A DNA stretch of 34,128 nt from Parcubacteria group bacterium GW2011_GWD2_42_14 (GTDB taxonomy: Bacteria; Patescibacteriota; Minisyncoccia; Phycocordibacterales; UBA12088). The position numbers and the translations under genes are program-made. Under the pieces are notes generated by a model. It worked only from the letters and a program-made list of their open reading frames with translations, did not search any database and was not told the DNA's origin. Below, one piece after another: positions 1 to 9,133 of this stretch; the first letter of the stretch is position 1; the number at the start of each line of letters is the position of its first letter. The stretch spans positions 1 to 34,128 of the forward strand of contig LCCS01000005.1 of the NCBI GenBank assembly GCA_000998045.1, read 5' to 3'.

Positions 1-105
1 CAGTATCCACTGATATCGCTCCATTTGGATTGTTTCGTTCATTTTGACGGTCATTTAGCTACTCTACTAAATCCGCCATATGTGTGTGCACATTACCGAG
101 TAGTA

Positions 106-135
106 TTGACACATGTAGTTATATATGGTTATCTA
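106..135 (+). promoter_or_regulatory. Putative sigma70-type promoter for the 201-620 gene
   Basis: TTGACA at 106-111 followed about 17-18 nt later by an AT-rich TTATCT/TATCTA element; ORF start about 70 nt downstream. Confidence 0.4.
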
Positions 136-200
136 TATTTAGATTCAAATACTTCCAGAATCTCTTCAGCCAAAAAACAGAAAAACAGGAGAATACCGCC

Positions 201-620
201 ATGAAAGAAATCACCCCCGAGGAGAAGGAACAGTTCTTTGCTTTTTGGAATATCCAACGTCAAGCGATCAAAGGCCGTGTGTCCGTCGAAACAATGTACT
301 GGTTTAATGCCTTTACCGCGAAAGACAACATCGGCTACGAGTTCGGACAGCTTCGTCCAGGTAAACTCGGACAGTGGGACCTTTACCAGAACCTCACTGG
401 CGACCAAAGTGCCATCAATTGCGACGAAAACGAGGCATTGGTCGCATCCGGTCTCAACATCGCGGAAATCGCCGAGGAGAATCGCCGTGAATACTACCGT
501 GGAATCAGTGCGTGTCCCGACGATAAACTCGAAATTGCAATGTTCAACCGCTTTCAACATATGAGCCCAGAACAATTTGACGCCGAGATCGACCGCTTGG
601 AACAGCAACTTATTGAGTAA
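201..620 (+). CDS. Hypothetical protein (139 aa, acidic)
   Basis: ORF from ATG 201 (MKEITPEEKEQFFAFWN...) preceded by aggaga; the 84 start is less likely; terminator follows. Confidence 0.6.
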   Translation: MKEITPEEKEQFFAFWNIQRQAIKGRVSVETMYWFNAFTAKDNIGYEFGQLRPGKLGQWDLYQNLTGDQSAINCDENEALVASGLNIAEIAEENRREYYRGISACPDDKLEIAMFNRFQHMSPEQFDAEIDRLEQQLIE

Positions 621-651
621 AAAATGCTCAAAAAACGAGTGTCATGCTCAA

Positions 652-685
652 AAACGCCAACTCTACCAAGGGTTGGCGTTTCTCT
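652..685 (+). terminator. Rho-independent terminator
   Basis: AAACGCCAAC (652-661) / GTTGGCGTTT (672-681), loop TCTACCAAGG. Confidence 0.7.
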
Positions 686-779
686 AATGAAAGTTGACTC
701 AGAAAATGTATATGATAAAAACTACTGTAGTTCCCAGACATATGTATGTATGTTTTGTTCCATAAAATTGGAGGTTTCA

Positions 780-1073
780 ATGCAAGTCAAAGACAGTCAA
801 GATGTGAAGGATTTCAAAAACCCTTCGGTGTACTGGACGCACCAAGGTGCTTTCTCGGTTGATCTGGCATCTGACGCAGACAAAAGTATCGTGCCCTCAT
901 CAGCAGAAATTAAAGATGACATCGTATATGTCAGCGATGGTTTTATCAAGCAGACTAAGGGCGGTATTCAGTTCTACTCCATCAGGAGTCCATTTCATTG
1001 GAGGTATTCAGACATCAAAGTCATCCGTGACGAAAATGGAGATTTGTTGTGGGTCAACGACAGATACCGATAA
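780..1073 (+). CDS. Hypothetical protein (97 aa)
   Basis: ATG 780 (MQVKDSQDVKDFKNPSVYW...) with ggagg about 8 nt upstream; the longer ORF start at 624 is probably artefactual because it overlaps a terminator. Confidence 0.55.
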   Translation: MQVKDSQDVKDFKNPSVYWTHQGAFSVDLASDADKSIVPSSAEIKDDIVYVSDGFIKQTKGGIQFYSIRSPFHWRYSDIKVIRDENGDLLWVNDRYR

Positions 1074-1092
1074 CTTGACCGCCACCGCCCGT

Positions 1093-1127
1093 AAAAAGCC
1101 GTTCGTTTCTCTGCGAACGGTTTTTTT
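1093..1127 (+). terminator. Rho-independent terminator
   Basis: CCGTTCG/CGAACGG stem followed by TTTTTTT. Confidence 0.8.
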
Positions 1128-1227
1128 ATCTTCATCATGTATTCATAATTATGTAATAGTATGTTGCACAGTAATGTAGAAATTATCTTCTTGTTACTGA
1201 CCCCTTATTTCTTACTGAGCACATAAC

Positions 1228-1785
1228 ATGGACAGCATTAAAAACATTGCCACAGGAACTATTCTGACACTCATTATTGGCGGGACTGCTTACTCTTTCA
1301 GTCAAGTTGATGTGGTGCAAAATTTTGCAAATGATACCGGATTAACACAGGAACAAGCACAACAATACATAGATGAAATCCCAGAGGAGGATTTGGCTTC
1401 TTGGGAAGTGATAGGTTCTGAATTCATTACAGAGGGGCAGGATTTGATTACTTTTGTAGATGACATTGACTGCGATACGTACGACTATCCATGGGAGTCA
1501 GCTTCGTTCTCATGTCTTGAAGGTAAAAATCAAATTGAGAAAATAGGTAGGGATAGTCTTTCATTGGGTCAAGCATACACAAAATTGGATTCAGATTCAG
1601 CGTCGGAAGATGATATACGCGAAACCATTAAACGTATAGATGAACTGAACGCTGACTACGAGTTAGCGGTTGTTAAAATTTTATTTATATCAGACCCGTC
1701 TGTAATTGATGAAACAAAGAAAACTAATTCATATAACAAAGCGATTTTGAAAGCTGTCCTCGAGAGTGCGGAAAATACTGACTAA
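1228..1785 (+). CDS. Hypothetical membrane-anchored/secreted protein
   Basis: ORF with N-terminal hydrophobic segment (IATGTILTLIIGGTAYSF). Confidence 0.6.
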   Translation: MDSIKNIATGTILTLIIGGTAYSFSQVDVVQNFANDTGLTQEQAQQYIDEIPEEDLASWEVIGSEFITEGQDLITFVDDIDCDTYDYPWESASFSCLEGKNQIEKIGRDSLSLGQAYTKLDSDSASEDDIRETIKRIDELNADYELAVVKILFISDPSVIDETKKTNSYNKAILKAVLESAENTD

Positions 1786-1886
1786 GTATTTCTGTTTGAG
1801 GTTGGTTTCTTTGTAGGTAACTACCCATGTTTTCCCAGGTTTGTTTTAAACCATGTTTTAATTATTTTCTTTGTTATACTTACCTC

Positions 1887-2957
1887 ATGGAAAATTTGGG
1901 ATATAACGAATTCTTCAAGTCTGCTTTTGAAACGTTACAAGCAGTTGGCTGTTCTCCTGCGCGGGTAACTGCTGAACATAAAGGCGCATACAAGGTAAAA
2001 AATGCTACAGGCGAGTTCCTAGCAAAGGTGACCGGCAAGCAAATGTTTACTGCTACCTCACGGGAGGATTATCCCGCAGTTGGCGACTGGGTCGCGATAC
2101 AAGAACTGGATCAAGAAAACGCGACTATTCATGCTGTGCTACCACGGAAAACGATTCTTAAGAGAAAGTATAACAACAAAAATGATTCGCAACTTATCGC
2201 AACAAATATCGACATCGCTTTTATCGTAGCATCTGTTGATAGGGATTTTAATCTAAACCGTTTTGAGAGATATATTGCACTCGCACATGATGGCGGTGTG
2301 CAGTCTACTATCATCGTTAACAAGATAGACTTACTTTCTAAGGATGAACTAGACTCAAAAATAGCTCACCTACAAGAAAGATTTCCAGATATCACCGTAC
2401 TGACCACCAGTACTGTCAGAAAGGACGGGTTGCAAGAACTAGCAGAATATATGGAAAAGGAGAAAACATACTGTTTCCTCGGTTCTTCTGGTGTGGGGAA
2501 GTCGTCTTTAATAAACAGTTTATTGGGAGAAAATGCACTGGAAACGGGTGAGATAAGTTTCCAAACAGGGAGAGGAAAACATGTCACCACAGGGAGGGAA
2601 ATGTACTTTCTGAAAAATGGCGGGATTGTCGTAGACAATCCCGGAATGCGAGAAGTAGGAATGACTGACACAAATGCCGGTGTCGATACCCTGTTTGATG
2701 AGATAGTTACCCTAGCGGAAAAATGCAAGTACCCCGACTGTACACATACCCACGAGTCAGGGTGCAACGTAGCTCCTCACATACAGTCTGGAAGAATTGA
2801 CGAAGATAAGTTCTCTAATTATGTACGATTAAAAAAAGAGGCTGACTTCTACGAAATGTCCGAATACGAGAAAAGAAACAAAGACAAGAAGTTTGGAAAG
2901 TTCCTGAAGAAAGCAAAAAAGACTATGGGTGAATGTGGGTATGATGCATACCAATAA
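1887..2957 (+). CDS. rsgA: Small ribosomal subunit biogenesis GTPase RsgA (circularly permuted GTPase)
   Basis: GSSGVGKSSLINSLLG P-loop located C-terminal to NKIDL; DNPGMRE; C-terminal Zn-binding CKYPDCTHTHESGCNV. Confidence 0.93.
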   Translation: MENLGYNEFFKSAFETLQAVGCSPARVTAEHKGAYKVKNATGEFLAKVTGKQMFTATSREDYPAVGDWVAIQELDQENATIHAVLPRKTILKRKYNNKNDSQLIATNIDIAFIVASVDRDFNLNRFERYIALAHDGGVQSTIIVNKIDLLSKDELDSKIAHLQERFPDITVLTTSTVRKDGLQELAEYMEKEKTYCFLGSSGVGKSSLINSLLGENALETGEISFQTGRGKHVTTGREMYFLKNGGIVVDNPGMREVGMTDTNAGVDTLFDEIVTLAEKCKYPDCTHTHESGCNVAPHIQSGRIDEDKFSNYVRLKKEADFYEMSEYEKRNKDKKFGKFLKKAKKTMGECGYDAYQ

Positions 2958-3016
2958 CCCAATATGGGTATAAGTCTGACCTTATACCCATATGTATCCT
3001 ATTTTTTAACAATTAC

Positions 3017-3484
3017 TTACCCTTCTGTTACACATTCTGCAAAAGTGGTGGTACCGTTTTGCGTTACAGAAGCAGTGTCTCCTTTATTCCAAAACACGAA
3101 TGACTCATCGTCCTTTGCATATCGTGCTCCTGACCCTGACATCGCACGTGGTAAGGATATGTTGGTTCCGTCACTCATTTGAAGATCAACAAACTGATCA
3201 TCTGATGGATAGAATGTTGCGGTGATTGTTTTGCTATCGGCACACGTAAAGAGCGCCACCTTCGGAGTAGCTGTGGTGCAGTATCTCTCCCATGCTCGCT
3301 CACAAGCCTTTCGTGCCTCGCACCATGAGTATCCTGCTCCGGTAAGACATCCTTCTTCTGTTGTATCTCCACCAATAACTTGTGGCTCGTTAACCTGTTG
3401 TTCTTGATTTGTGTAATTGTTGATTAATATGAATACTCCAATTATCACGGCCAGAGAAACAAAAATTCTAAGTAACCATTTCAT
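3017..3484 (-). CDS. Membrane-anchored protein with C-terminal MliC-like (C-type lysozyme inhibitor) domain
   Basis: N-terminal TM segment; GAGYSWCEARKACERAWERYC motif; then FTCADSKTITATFY...SDGTNISLPRAMSGSGARYAKDDESFVFWNKGDTASVTQNG, an MliC-type pattern. Confidence 0.7.
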   Translation of the reverse strand: MKWLLRIFVSLAVIIGVFILINNYTNQEQQVNEPQVIGGDTTEEGCLTGAGYSWCEARKACERAWERYCTTATPKVALFTCADSKTITATFYPSDDQFVDLQMSDGTNISLPRAMSGSGARYAKDDESFVFWNKGDTASVTQNGTTTFAECVTEG

Positions 3485-3690
3485 AGTGTAAAGTTATTTT
3501 TTTAATGCTTGAATTATAAAATACTTTAATTGGTAGTACAATCAAAACATTGCGTAATTTTTGTTTAAATACTGTTGAAATATAAGGCTAACATATTGAA
3601 GACAGAGTATTGTGTGTGGTACGTCATAACCACAGAAGCACTTTTTGCTTACCAACTAACTTTTAGTAATTAATTCACTACAAAATTACC

Positions 3691-4674
3691 ATGAACAAGA
3701 AAACACTCTTGGGTGCATTTATAATTTTTTCATTTGTACTCACCACACTTGTAACAGTGCCAACAGTAGATGCTAAACAGGGTGAGGACTCTGTAGGAAA
3801 ACCAGCTTTTCCTGGAAACTCTTTGTACGGAAGGATGCATAATCCAAACTTCATGTACAAATGGGGCAACCAAAACTTCGGAAGTTTTGAAAACCTCCTA
3901 AAGTATCTACAAGAAAACAGCCACCTTTGGAAGAAAAACAAAACTGGAAAAACTCCTTGTACTTTTTGCGAGGCAACCACTAGCAGTAGCACGCTTGTAA
4001 ACGTTATCACAAAAAGCGCAACAAACATTGACGACGACTCTGCTACACTAGGTGCTACAGTCGAGCTTGATGAAGGAGAAACAGCTGAGGTTTGGTTCAA
4101 GTATGGAACCACTTCATCAAAACTTACTTCTGAAACAGACAAGGTGACCCTTGACGATGAAGATGCGGATTCTTACACAAAAGAAATTACAGGATTGGAT
4201 GAAAATACCCGTTACTACTACCGTGTAGTAGCTGAAGATGAGGAAGATAACTTAGACTATGGAAAAATTCTTTACTTCACTACAGATGAAACTGGAACTT
4301 CAGAAGAAGTCGCTCCAACAGTAACGACCCGTACACCTGCTGAAATTACTGACGACTCTGCAACTATTCGAGGTCGTGTAGAAATGGAAGACTTTGAGAA
4401 TGGTATTGTATTCTTTGTCTACGGTACAGATGAGGACAGTATCGATAACATTGCTGACGACTTTGACACATTTGCTGATATCGATGAGTCAGGTGACGAA
4501 CTTAACAAGGCACAAGTAGAAGATGATCTTGACGGTGAAGCTTCGTACGAACACGAGGTAGAAGACCTTGATGGAGACACGAAATATTACTATCGTGTCG
4601 GAGTACAGTATGAAAACGAAGATGGTGAAGACACACTCGTACTCGGAGAGACAGAAACACTTACAACTGAGTAA
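3691..4674 (+). CDS. Secreted protein with two fibronectin type III-like repeats
   Basis: Signal peptide; repeated ATNIDDDSATLGATVELDEG...GLDENTRYYYRVVAED and AEITDDSATIRGRVEM...DLDGDTKYYYRVGVQ. Confidence 0.75.
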   Translation: MNKKTLLGAFIIFSFVLTTLVTVPTVDAKQGEDSVGKPAFPGNSLYGRMHNPNFMYKWGNQNFGSFENLLKYLQENSHLWKKNKTGKTPCTFCEATTSSSTLVNVITKSATNIDDDSATLGATVELDEGETAEVWFKYGTTSSKLTSETDKVTLDDEDADSYTKEITGLDENTRYYYRVVAEDEEDNLDYGKILYFTTDETGTSEEVAPTVTTRTPAEITDDSATIRGRVEMEDFENGIVFFVYGTDEDSIDNIADDFDTFADIDESGDELNKAQVEDDLDGEASYEHEVEDLDGDTKYYYRVGVQYENEDGEDTLVLGETETLTTE

Positions 4675-4688
4675 CACTTGTCACTAAA

Positions 4689-4728
4689 AACAATACGCCC
4701 GCACACAAGTGCGGGTGTATTGTTTATT
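4689..4728 (+). terminator. Rho-independent terminator
   Basis: AACAATACGCCCGCAC / GTGCGGGTGTATTGTT long stem (one G-T pair), loop ACAA. Confidence 0.75.
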
Positions 4729-4848
4729 CGAGTGGGCAAATGGAAACAGTTTCATAGTGCACGTGTTGACTGGATTATGTTTTATTTTAAGTTACTATAC
4801 GGCGAGACTACAGTAGGATATCCTTGAGAAAATTCACTTGGAGGAATC

Positions 4849-5094
4849 ATGCAAAACTATACTGGAGTAATAATACGTAAAATTCCGGGGACGCTCAGCA
4901 AGGAATGGAAAGTAAAGGTAGAAGATTTACCCGAAAATGGGAAGTACGCCGGAAAAAGTATCAATACGACTTCAGACATACAAGGACTTGATGTCGGTAT
5001 CAGAGTATCCTTGAAGGTTATCAAGACGTATGGGAATCCAAAAAACCCATACGAAAAGTTGAATATCCGTGAAAAAATTCCAGTGTGCAATTAA
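4849..5094 (+). CDS. Hypothetical small protein (81 aa)
   Basis: ORF with ggagga upstream of ATG; terminator downstream. Confidence 0.6.
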   Translation: MQNYTGVIIRKIPGTLSKEWKVKVEDLPENGKYAGKSINTTSDIQGLDVGIRVSLKVIKTYGNPKNPYEKLNIREKIPVCN

Positions 5095-5112
5095 TGCCTC
5101 GTTTTAAGTTCG

Positions 5113-5149
5113 AAACGCCATCTCTACCAAGATTTGGCGTTTCTTTTTT
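5113..5149 (+). terminator. Rho-independent terminator
   Basis: AAACGCCA (5113-5120) / TGGCGTTT (5135-5142) + TTTTT; resembles the terminator at 652-685. Confidence 0.75.
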
Positions 5150-5292
5150 ATATAATTTAATCGTCAGTACGGTGGTACGACTTTAACTCAATAAAAAAAT
5201 AGGCTGAGCCTTTACTATGATGAAAAAAATGCTATGGTGGATTTAGGAATGTCTTCTAATCTAATATAGAAACCTTTTTGCAAGGAGTGGTA

Positions 5293-5637
5293 ATGAAAAC
5301 AACAAAAATAGTTCTGGTAAGTTATCCTCTAGAAGGGAATCTTCAAATATGTTTAGCCGAGATACTGAAAATATGCATTAATGCGCAAAGGGCAAGATAC
5401 ATCCCAGTTGCCCCCCAGATTTTTGCTATAGTAGACCAGCGAAATACAGACCAGCAAACCCACAGGGTGGTTTCAGATTGTATCGAAATGTATTTGTCTA
5501 ACATGTTGGTGGACGAGCTGTGGCTGTACGGAAGTGAGTTAACAAAAGACATGATCGCTTCTGTTCGTTTGGCTCACCGACATAGTATTCGAATAGTACC
5601 GAAGTCCGAAATACTACGAAGGTTTTTTGTTTCATAG
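5293..5637 (+). CDS. DUF7768/DUF4406-like protein (nucleoside 2-deoxyribosyltransferase-like fold)
   Basis: VSYPLEGN..., IPVAPQIFAIV, CIEMYLSNMLVDELWLYGSELTKDMIASVRLAHRHSIRIV pattern. Confidence 0.55.
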   Translation: MKTTKIVLVSYPLEGNLQICLAEILKICINAQRARYIPVAPQIFAIVDQRNTDQQTHRVVSDCIEMYLSNMLVDELWLYGSELTKDMIASVRLAHRHSIRIVPKSEILRRFFVS

Positions 5638-5660
5638 ACTACGTTTTTTTTAACAAAACA

Positions 5661-5699
5661 AAAACCGCTTAGCAGAATACGCTAAGCGGTTTTCTGTTT
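5661..5699. terminator. Bidirectional terminator between convergent genes
   Basis: AAAACCGCTTAGC / GCTAAGCGGTTTT perfect 13-bp stem. Confidence 0.8.
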
Positions 5700-5727
5700 T
5701 AACTCATATCACTTATTACATTGACTA

Positions 5728-6534
5728 TTACATTGACCTCTTTCTAAAAAGATAAGCAGTAATCGGAATAGAAATAACCAAGGAACTCACACACCAGACC
5801 AAACTAATCCATCCATGATTTCCTATTGATGTTCCCACCATAAGCGCTCGTATTGCTTCTATTATATGTGTTATCGGCTGGTTTTCAGCAAAAACTCTAA
5901 GAAACCATGGCATGCTGTCAGTCGGCACAAAGGCAGCACTGGCAAATGTAAGTGGAAACACAAAGAAAAATCCCATCCATTGCACTGACTCGACGCTTTT
6001 TGCAAGCAAGCCCATGATGGCAGCTATCCAAGATACCGAAAATGTAAACAAGAGTGCCAGAGCAAAGATCATAACCCATTCACGTACGTCAGCTTCTGGA
6101 CGAAAGCCGATAAACAATGCTGTAATGATAAGGACGATAGAGGAAATAAAGTTGCGCACCAAGTCAGCTACTACATGCCCCGTTATAACAGCCGAATTAA
6201 GAATTGGAAGCGAACGAAACCGATCAACAATTCCTCTCTTGATGTCAGTCGCCACACTCAAAGACGTCGTTAATGCCCCAAATGCCAACGTCTGAACTAA
6301 GATTCCCGCAACGAGGAAATTCACGTAGGAAACTCCTCCAGTATTAATCGCGCCTCCAAATACGTACCTAAAAAGCAACATAAACATTATTGGCTGAATG
6401 GTTGAGCCCAATAGCTGATCTGGATTTTTAGTAATATGTCTGATACTCCGGAGTACAAGAACCCAAATATCCAAAAGAGCATAGTACAGCCTTCCGTGAC
6501 TCTGATCTATTTTTCTATTGATTGTATTTTTCAT
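5728..6534 (-). CDS. ABC-2 type transporter permease (DrrB-like)
   Basis: MKNTINRKIDQSHGRLYYALLDIWVLVLRSIRHITKNPDQLLGSTIQPIMFMLLFRYVFGGAI..., six hydrophobic segments; directly downstream of the ATPase. Confidence 0.88.
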   Translation of the reverse strand: MKNTINRKIDQSHGRLYYALLDIWVLVLRSIRHITKNPDQLLGSTIQPIMFMLLFRYVFGGAINTGGVSYVNFLVAGILVQTLAFGALTTSLSVATDIKRGIVDRFRSLPILNSAVITGHVVADLVRNFISSIVLIITALFIGFRPEADVREWVMIFALALLFTFSVSWIAAIMGLLAKSVESVQWMGFFFVFPLTFASAAFVPTDSMPWFLRVFAENQPITHIIEAIRALMVGTSIGNHGWISLVWCVSSLVISIPITAYLFRKRSM

Positions 6535-6535
6535 A

Positions 6536-7525
6536 CTATTTGGAACTTGAAGTAGATTCAGTTGTACTTTCATCACCTTCTATCTCTCTGCCTGTTAATT
6601 CAAGAAATACATCATCGAGTGTTGGTTTATGTACGGACATGGCGTCAATTTCGATTTGTTCACTATACAAAATATCAAGTATCTCTTTTACTGCTCTAAC
6701 ACTGCCGTCCGTAGCCACTCGTATTTCTCTCTCTTCTTTATTCGATTGCAAACCATCTCGTGCCAACATCGTAAGAGCTTTATCAAAATCACTGATTTTT
6801 TCAATAACAATATGAATGTGTTCACTCCCAACAGTCGCTTTGAGCTCATCTGCTGTTCCTATTGCTATAATCTTTCCATGGTCGAGCACTGCTATCTGGT
6901 CTGCAAGTTTGTCTGCTTCTTCCAAGTACTGGGTCGTGAGGAGAATCGTGGCTCCTTCTTTCATCAGGTTTTCTATGATGCCCCACATGGTCAATCTACT
7001 TCGCGGATCAAGTCCTGTAGTCGGTTCATCGAGAAAGATGATAGGTGGATGTGCGATAAGACTGAGTGCTAGGTCCAGTCGTCTCCGCATACCTCCTGAG
7101 TACGTTTTGGTCGGACGATCAGCTGCGGGGGTAATATCGAATTGTTCGAGTAATTCCTCCGCCCTCCGCACGCTCTCCGCTTTGCTTAGGTGGTACAAGC
7201 GACCCATCATAACTAAATTTTCTCTTCCAGTTAGAAACTCATCGACAGCAGCAAACTGCCCAGTGAGGCCAATATTGTGGCGTACCTGTTCTGCTTCTTG
7301 TACCACATCAAAACCGTTTACGTATATTTCTCCTTCATCAGGAGTAAGAAGCGTGCTTAGGATTCTCACCGTAGTGGTTTTGCCTGCACCATTTGGACCG
7401 AGCAGGGCAAGCATAGTACCTCGCTGTACAGACAGATTTAACCCTTCAAGAACTTTTACGTTACCGAACGTTTTCTTTAGTCCACGTATGTGGATAGCGG
7501 ATTTTTCTGTAATGTCATTTTTCAT
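6536..7525 (-). CDS. ABC transporter ATP-binding protein (DrrA-like, daunorubicin-resistance family)
   Basis: Walker A GPNGAGKTTTVRIL; signature YSGGMRRRLDLA; Walker B IIFLDEPTTGLD; C-terminal DUF4162-like extension. Confidence 0.92.
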   Translation of the reverse strand: MKNDITEKSAIHIRGLKKTFGNVKVLEGLNLSVQRGTMLALLGPNGAGKTTTVRILSTLLTPDEGEIYVNGFDVVQEAEQVRHNIGLTGQFAAVDEFLTGRENLVMMGRLYHLSKAESVRRAEELLEQFDITPAADRPTKTYSGGMRRRLDLALSLIAHPPIIFLDEPTTGLDPRSRLTMWGIIENLMKEGATILLTTQYLEEADKLADQIAVLDHGKIIAIGTADELKATVGSEHIHIVIEKISDFDKALTMLARDGLQSNKEEREIRVATDGSVRAVKEILDILYSEQIEIDAMSVHKPTLDDVFLELTGREIEGDESTTESTSSSK

Positions 7526-7669
7526 ATAGGTATTAGAGATTTGAAAAAATGTAAATTGTCTTGAGACTTAACATTCTTAGTCGGAGTATTGATAGAAGTA
7601 CATCAATAGTACGCTGTATACTATAGGTATCTTTCATTAGTAGTTCTGCTGGAATACACCTCGTTATAT

Positions 7670-7960
7670 ATGACACCTTCACCTTCAACAACTAAACGTA
7701 TCAAAACAAAAAGGGCTTCATTTGATACGAACGGAGAGGGAAGTAAGGTAGTGCTCTATAACTGCAACTGCCACACCTTCGATAGTGTCATTGTTCAACT
7801 TCTGTATGCAATTGAGTGTTCGTTTGAACAGGCTAAAAGATATGCGTACGTCATTCACCTCAATGGCAAAGCAACCGTCTATAAAGGTACACAAGAAAAG
7901 TGTGATGACGTGGCTGACAAGCTTGCTGAAATCGGTCTTATCGTACGCGTCACCTCGTAA
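7670..7960 (+). CDS. ClpS-like adaptor domain protein
   Basis: KVVLYNCNCHTFDSVIVQLLYAIECSFEQAKRYAYVIHLNGKATVYKGTQEKCDDVADKLAEIGLIVRVT aligns along its length with the ClpS core (K-V-x-L-x-N...V-H-x-x-G-K-A). Confidence 0.75.
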   Translation: MTPSPSTTKRIKTKRASFDTNGEGSKVVLYNCNCHTFDSVIVQLLYAIECSFEQAKRYAYVIHLNGKATVYKGTQEKCDDVADKLAEIGLIVRVTS

Positions 7961-7973
7961 GTAACGGAAAAGT

Positions 7974-9014
7974 TTAGGCTATAACAGTCTGCTCCTTTTT
8001 AACAAGGGAGGCCGGGTGTGTCACCGATACCACCGTCCCACGTTCGGTACTTACTCTATCTATCTTAGCATTCAACTGCTTTGTTAAAGATTCAAGAATA
8101 TTTGTTCCGAGTCCAACTCCGTTTTTAAAAGTCGCTTTGAGTCCCACACCATCATCACCAACACTCAGCTTCCATTTTTTTCCCCTCGTTTCATAGCTGA
8201 CTGTTATTTGACCTTCTCCACTGGGGAAGGCGTGCTTCAAAGCGTTCATGACCAACTCTGTGGTAATGAGTCCAAGACTAATAGCTTCATCGGGAGTGAC
8301 GGAGCCCCCTTTTCCTGTGACTTTTAATGAAATCGGCTTATTACCGCTTATCATTGATTTTGCGAGACTTCCACAGAGCATTCTTAGGTAATCCAAGACG
8401 GGTATCAACGAACCATCACTCGTGGGGTCAAGATTTTTCTGAACAGTCGCAATCGAGATAATTCGGTCATGCGCGTCTTCAAGGTGAGCTCGACCCTCTT
8501 TGGATCTTACAGTACCAGCCTTTAGAAGAATTATACTTGCAATAAGCTGAAGACTATTTGCGATACGGTGACGCATCTCTTTGAGAAGAGTATCTTTTTG
8601 CAACATCAGATTTTTTTTGTCGTGTGCTTCCTTATTCTGATCTGTTATGTCAGTTATGGAAACAAAAATATCTTGCTTTTTATTTTTAAGTTTAATTGAA
8701 TGAGCATTTAGGACCATTACCCGCAAACCCAATCGTTCAAATGTATGCAAGACCTCATACCCTTCAATTTTAGTTTTGTCGGGGATAACTTGTTCGAGTA
8801 GTGAAATAAGCGCTGGGATATTCCATTCGCCAGTACCTAATTCTGCAAACTTTTTTCCATGAATTTCCTCATACCTAACTCCAAACTTTTCGTAAAACGC
8901 CCGATTGCCGACAAGGACATGAAGATTTTTGTCCAATATCACTATTGGCTCACGCAGTGCATCTATAATTGCCGCACTTAATTCTGGGTCTAAGCCCTGT
9001 AAAGTTTTATCCAC
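7974..9014 (-). CDS. PAS-domain sensor histidine kinase (HisKA_2 type)
   Basis: N-terminal PAS (EPIVILDKNLHVLVGNRAFYEKFGV); H-box EMRHRIANSLQLIASIILLKAG; N-box ELVMNALKHAFP; DDGVGLKATF. Confidence 0.85.
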   Translation of the reverse strand: MDKTLQGLDPELSAAIIDALREPIVILDKNLHVLVGNRAFYEKFGVRYEEIHGKKFAELGTGEWNIPALISLLEQVIPDKTKIEGYEVLHTFERLGLRVMVLNAHSIKLKNKKQDIFVSITDITDQNKEAHDKKNLMLQKDTLLKEMRHRIANSLQLIASIILLKAGTVRSKEGRAHLEDAHDRIISIATVQKNLDPTSDGSLIPVLDYLRMLCGSLAKSMISGNKPISLKVTGKGGSVTPDEAISLGLITTELVMNALKHAFPSGEGQITVSYETRGKKWKLSVGDDGVGLKATFKNGVGLGTNILESLTKQLNAKIDRVSTERGTVVSVTHPASLVKKEQTVIA

Positions 9015-9133
9015 AATATTTAGTATATATATTTAACATTAAAACCCGATGAAGTTTCGGTAATAATCGGATATACCAGCCCAAACGCTAGACGTACACA
9101 AAACTTTGTGATAGCGTAAAATGTACATTAACT

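Noticed and set aside
84-620. Long antisense or alternative-frame ORFs in the ORF track (e.g. 129-608 -, 6816-7529 +, 12967-13410 -, 27275-27775 +, 29935-30282 -)
   Set aside because: They overlap well-supported genes, show low-complexity or non-protein-like composition, and lack RBS or family motifs.
5167-5185. GTACGGTGGTACGACTTTA resembling the left arm and loop of the 12155 hairpin
   Set aside because: An 18/19-nt match without the second arm is not far from chance expectation for a 34 kb window searched all-against-all.
5728-7525. DrrAB-like ABC pair as a specialised antibiotic self-resistance cluster
   Set aside because: No biosynthetic genes nearby; this ABC family is common and broad-specificity.
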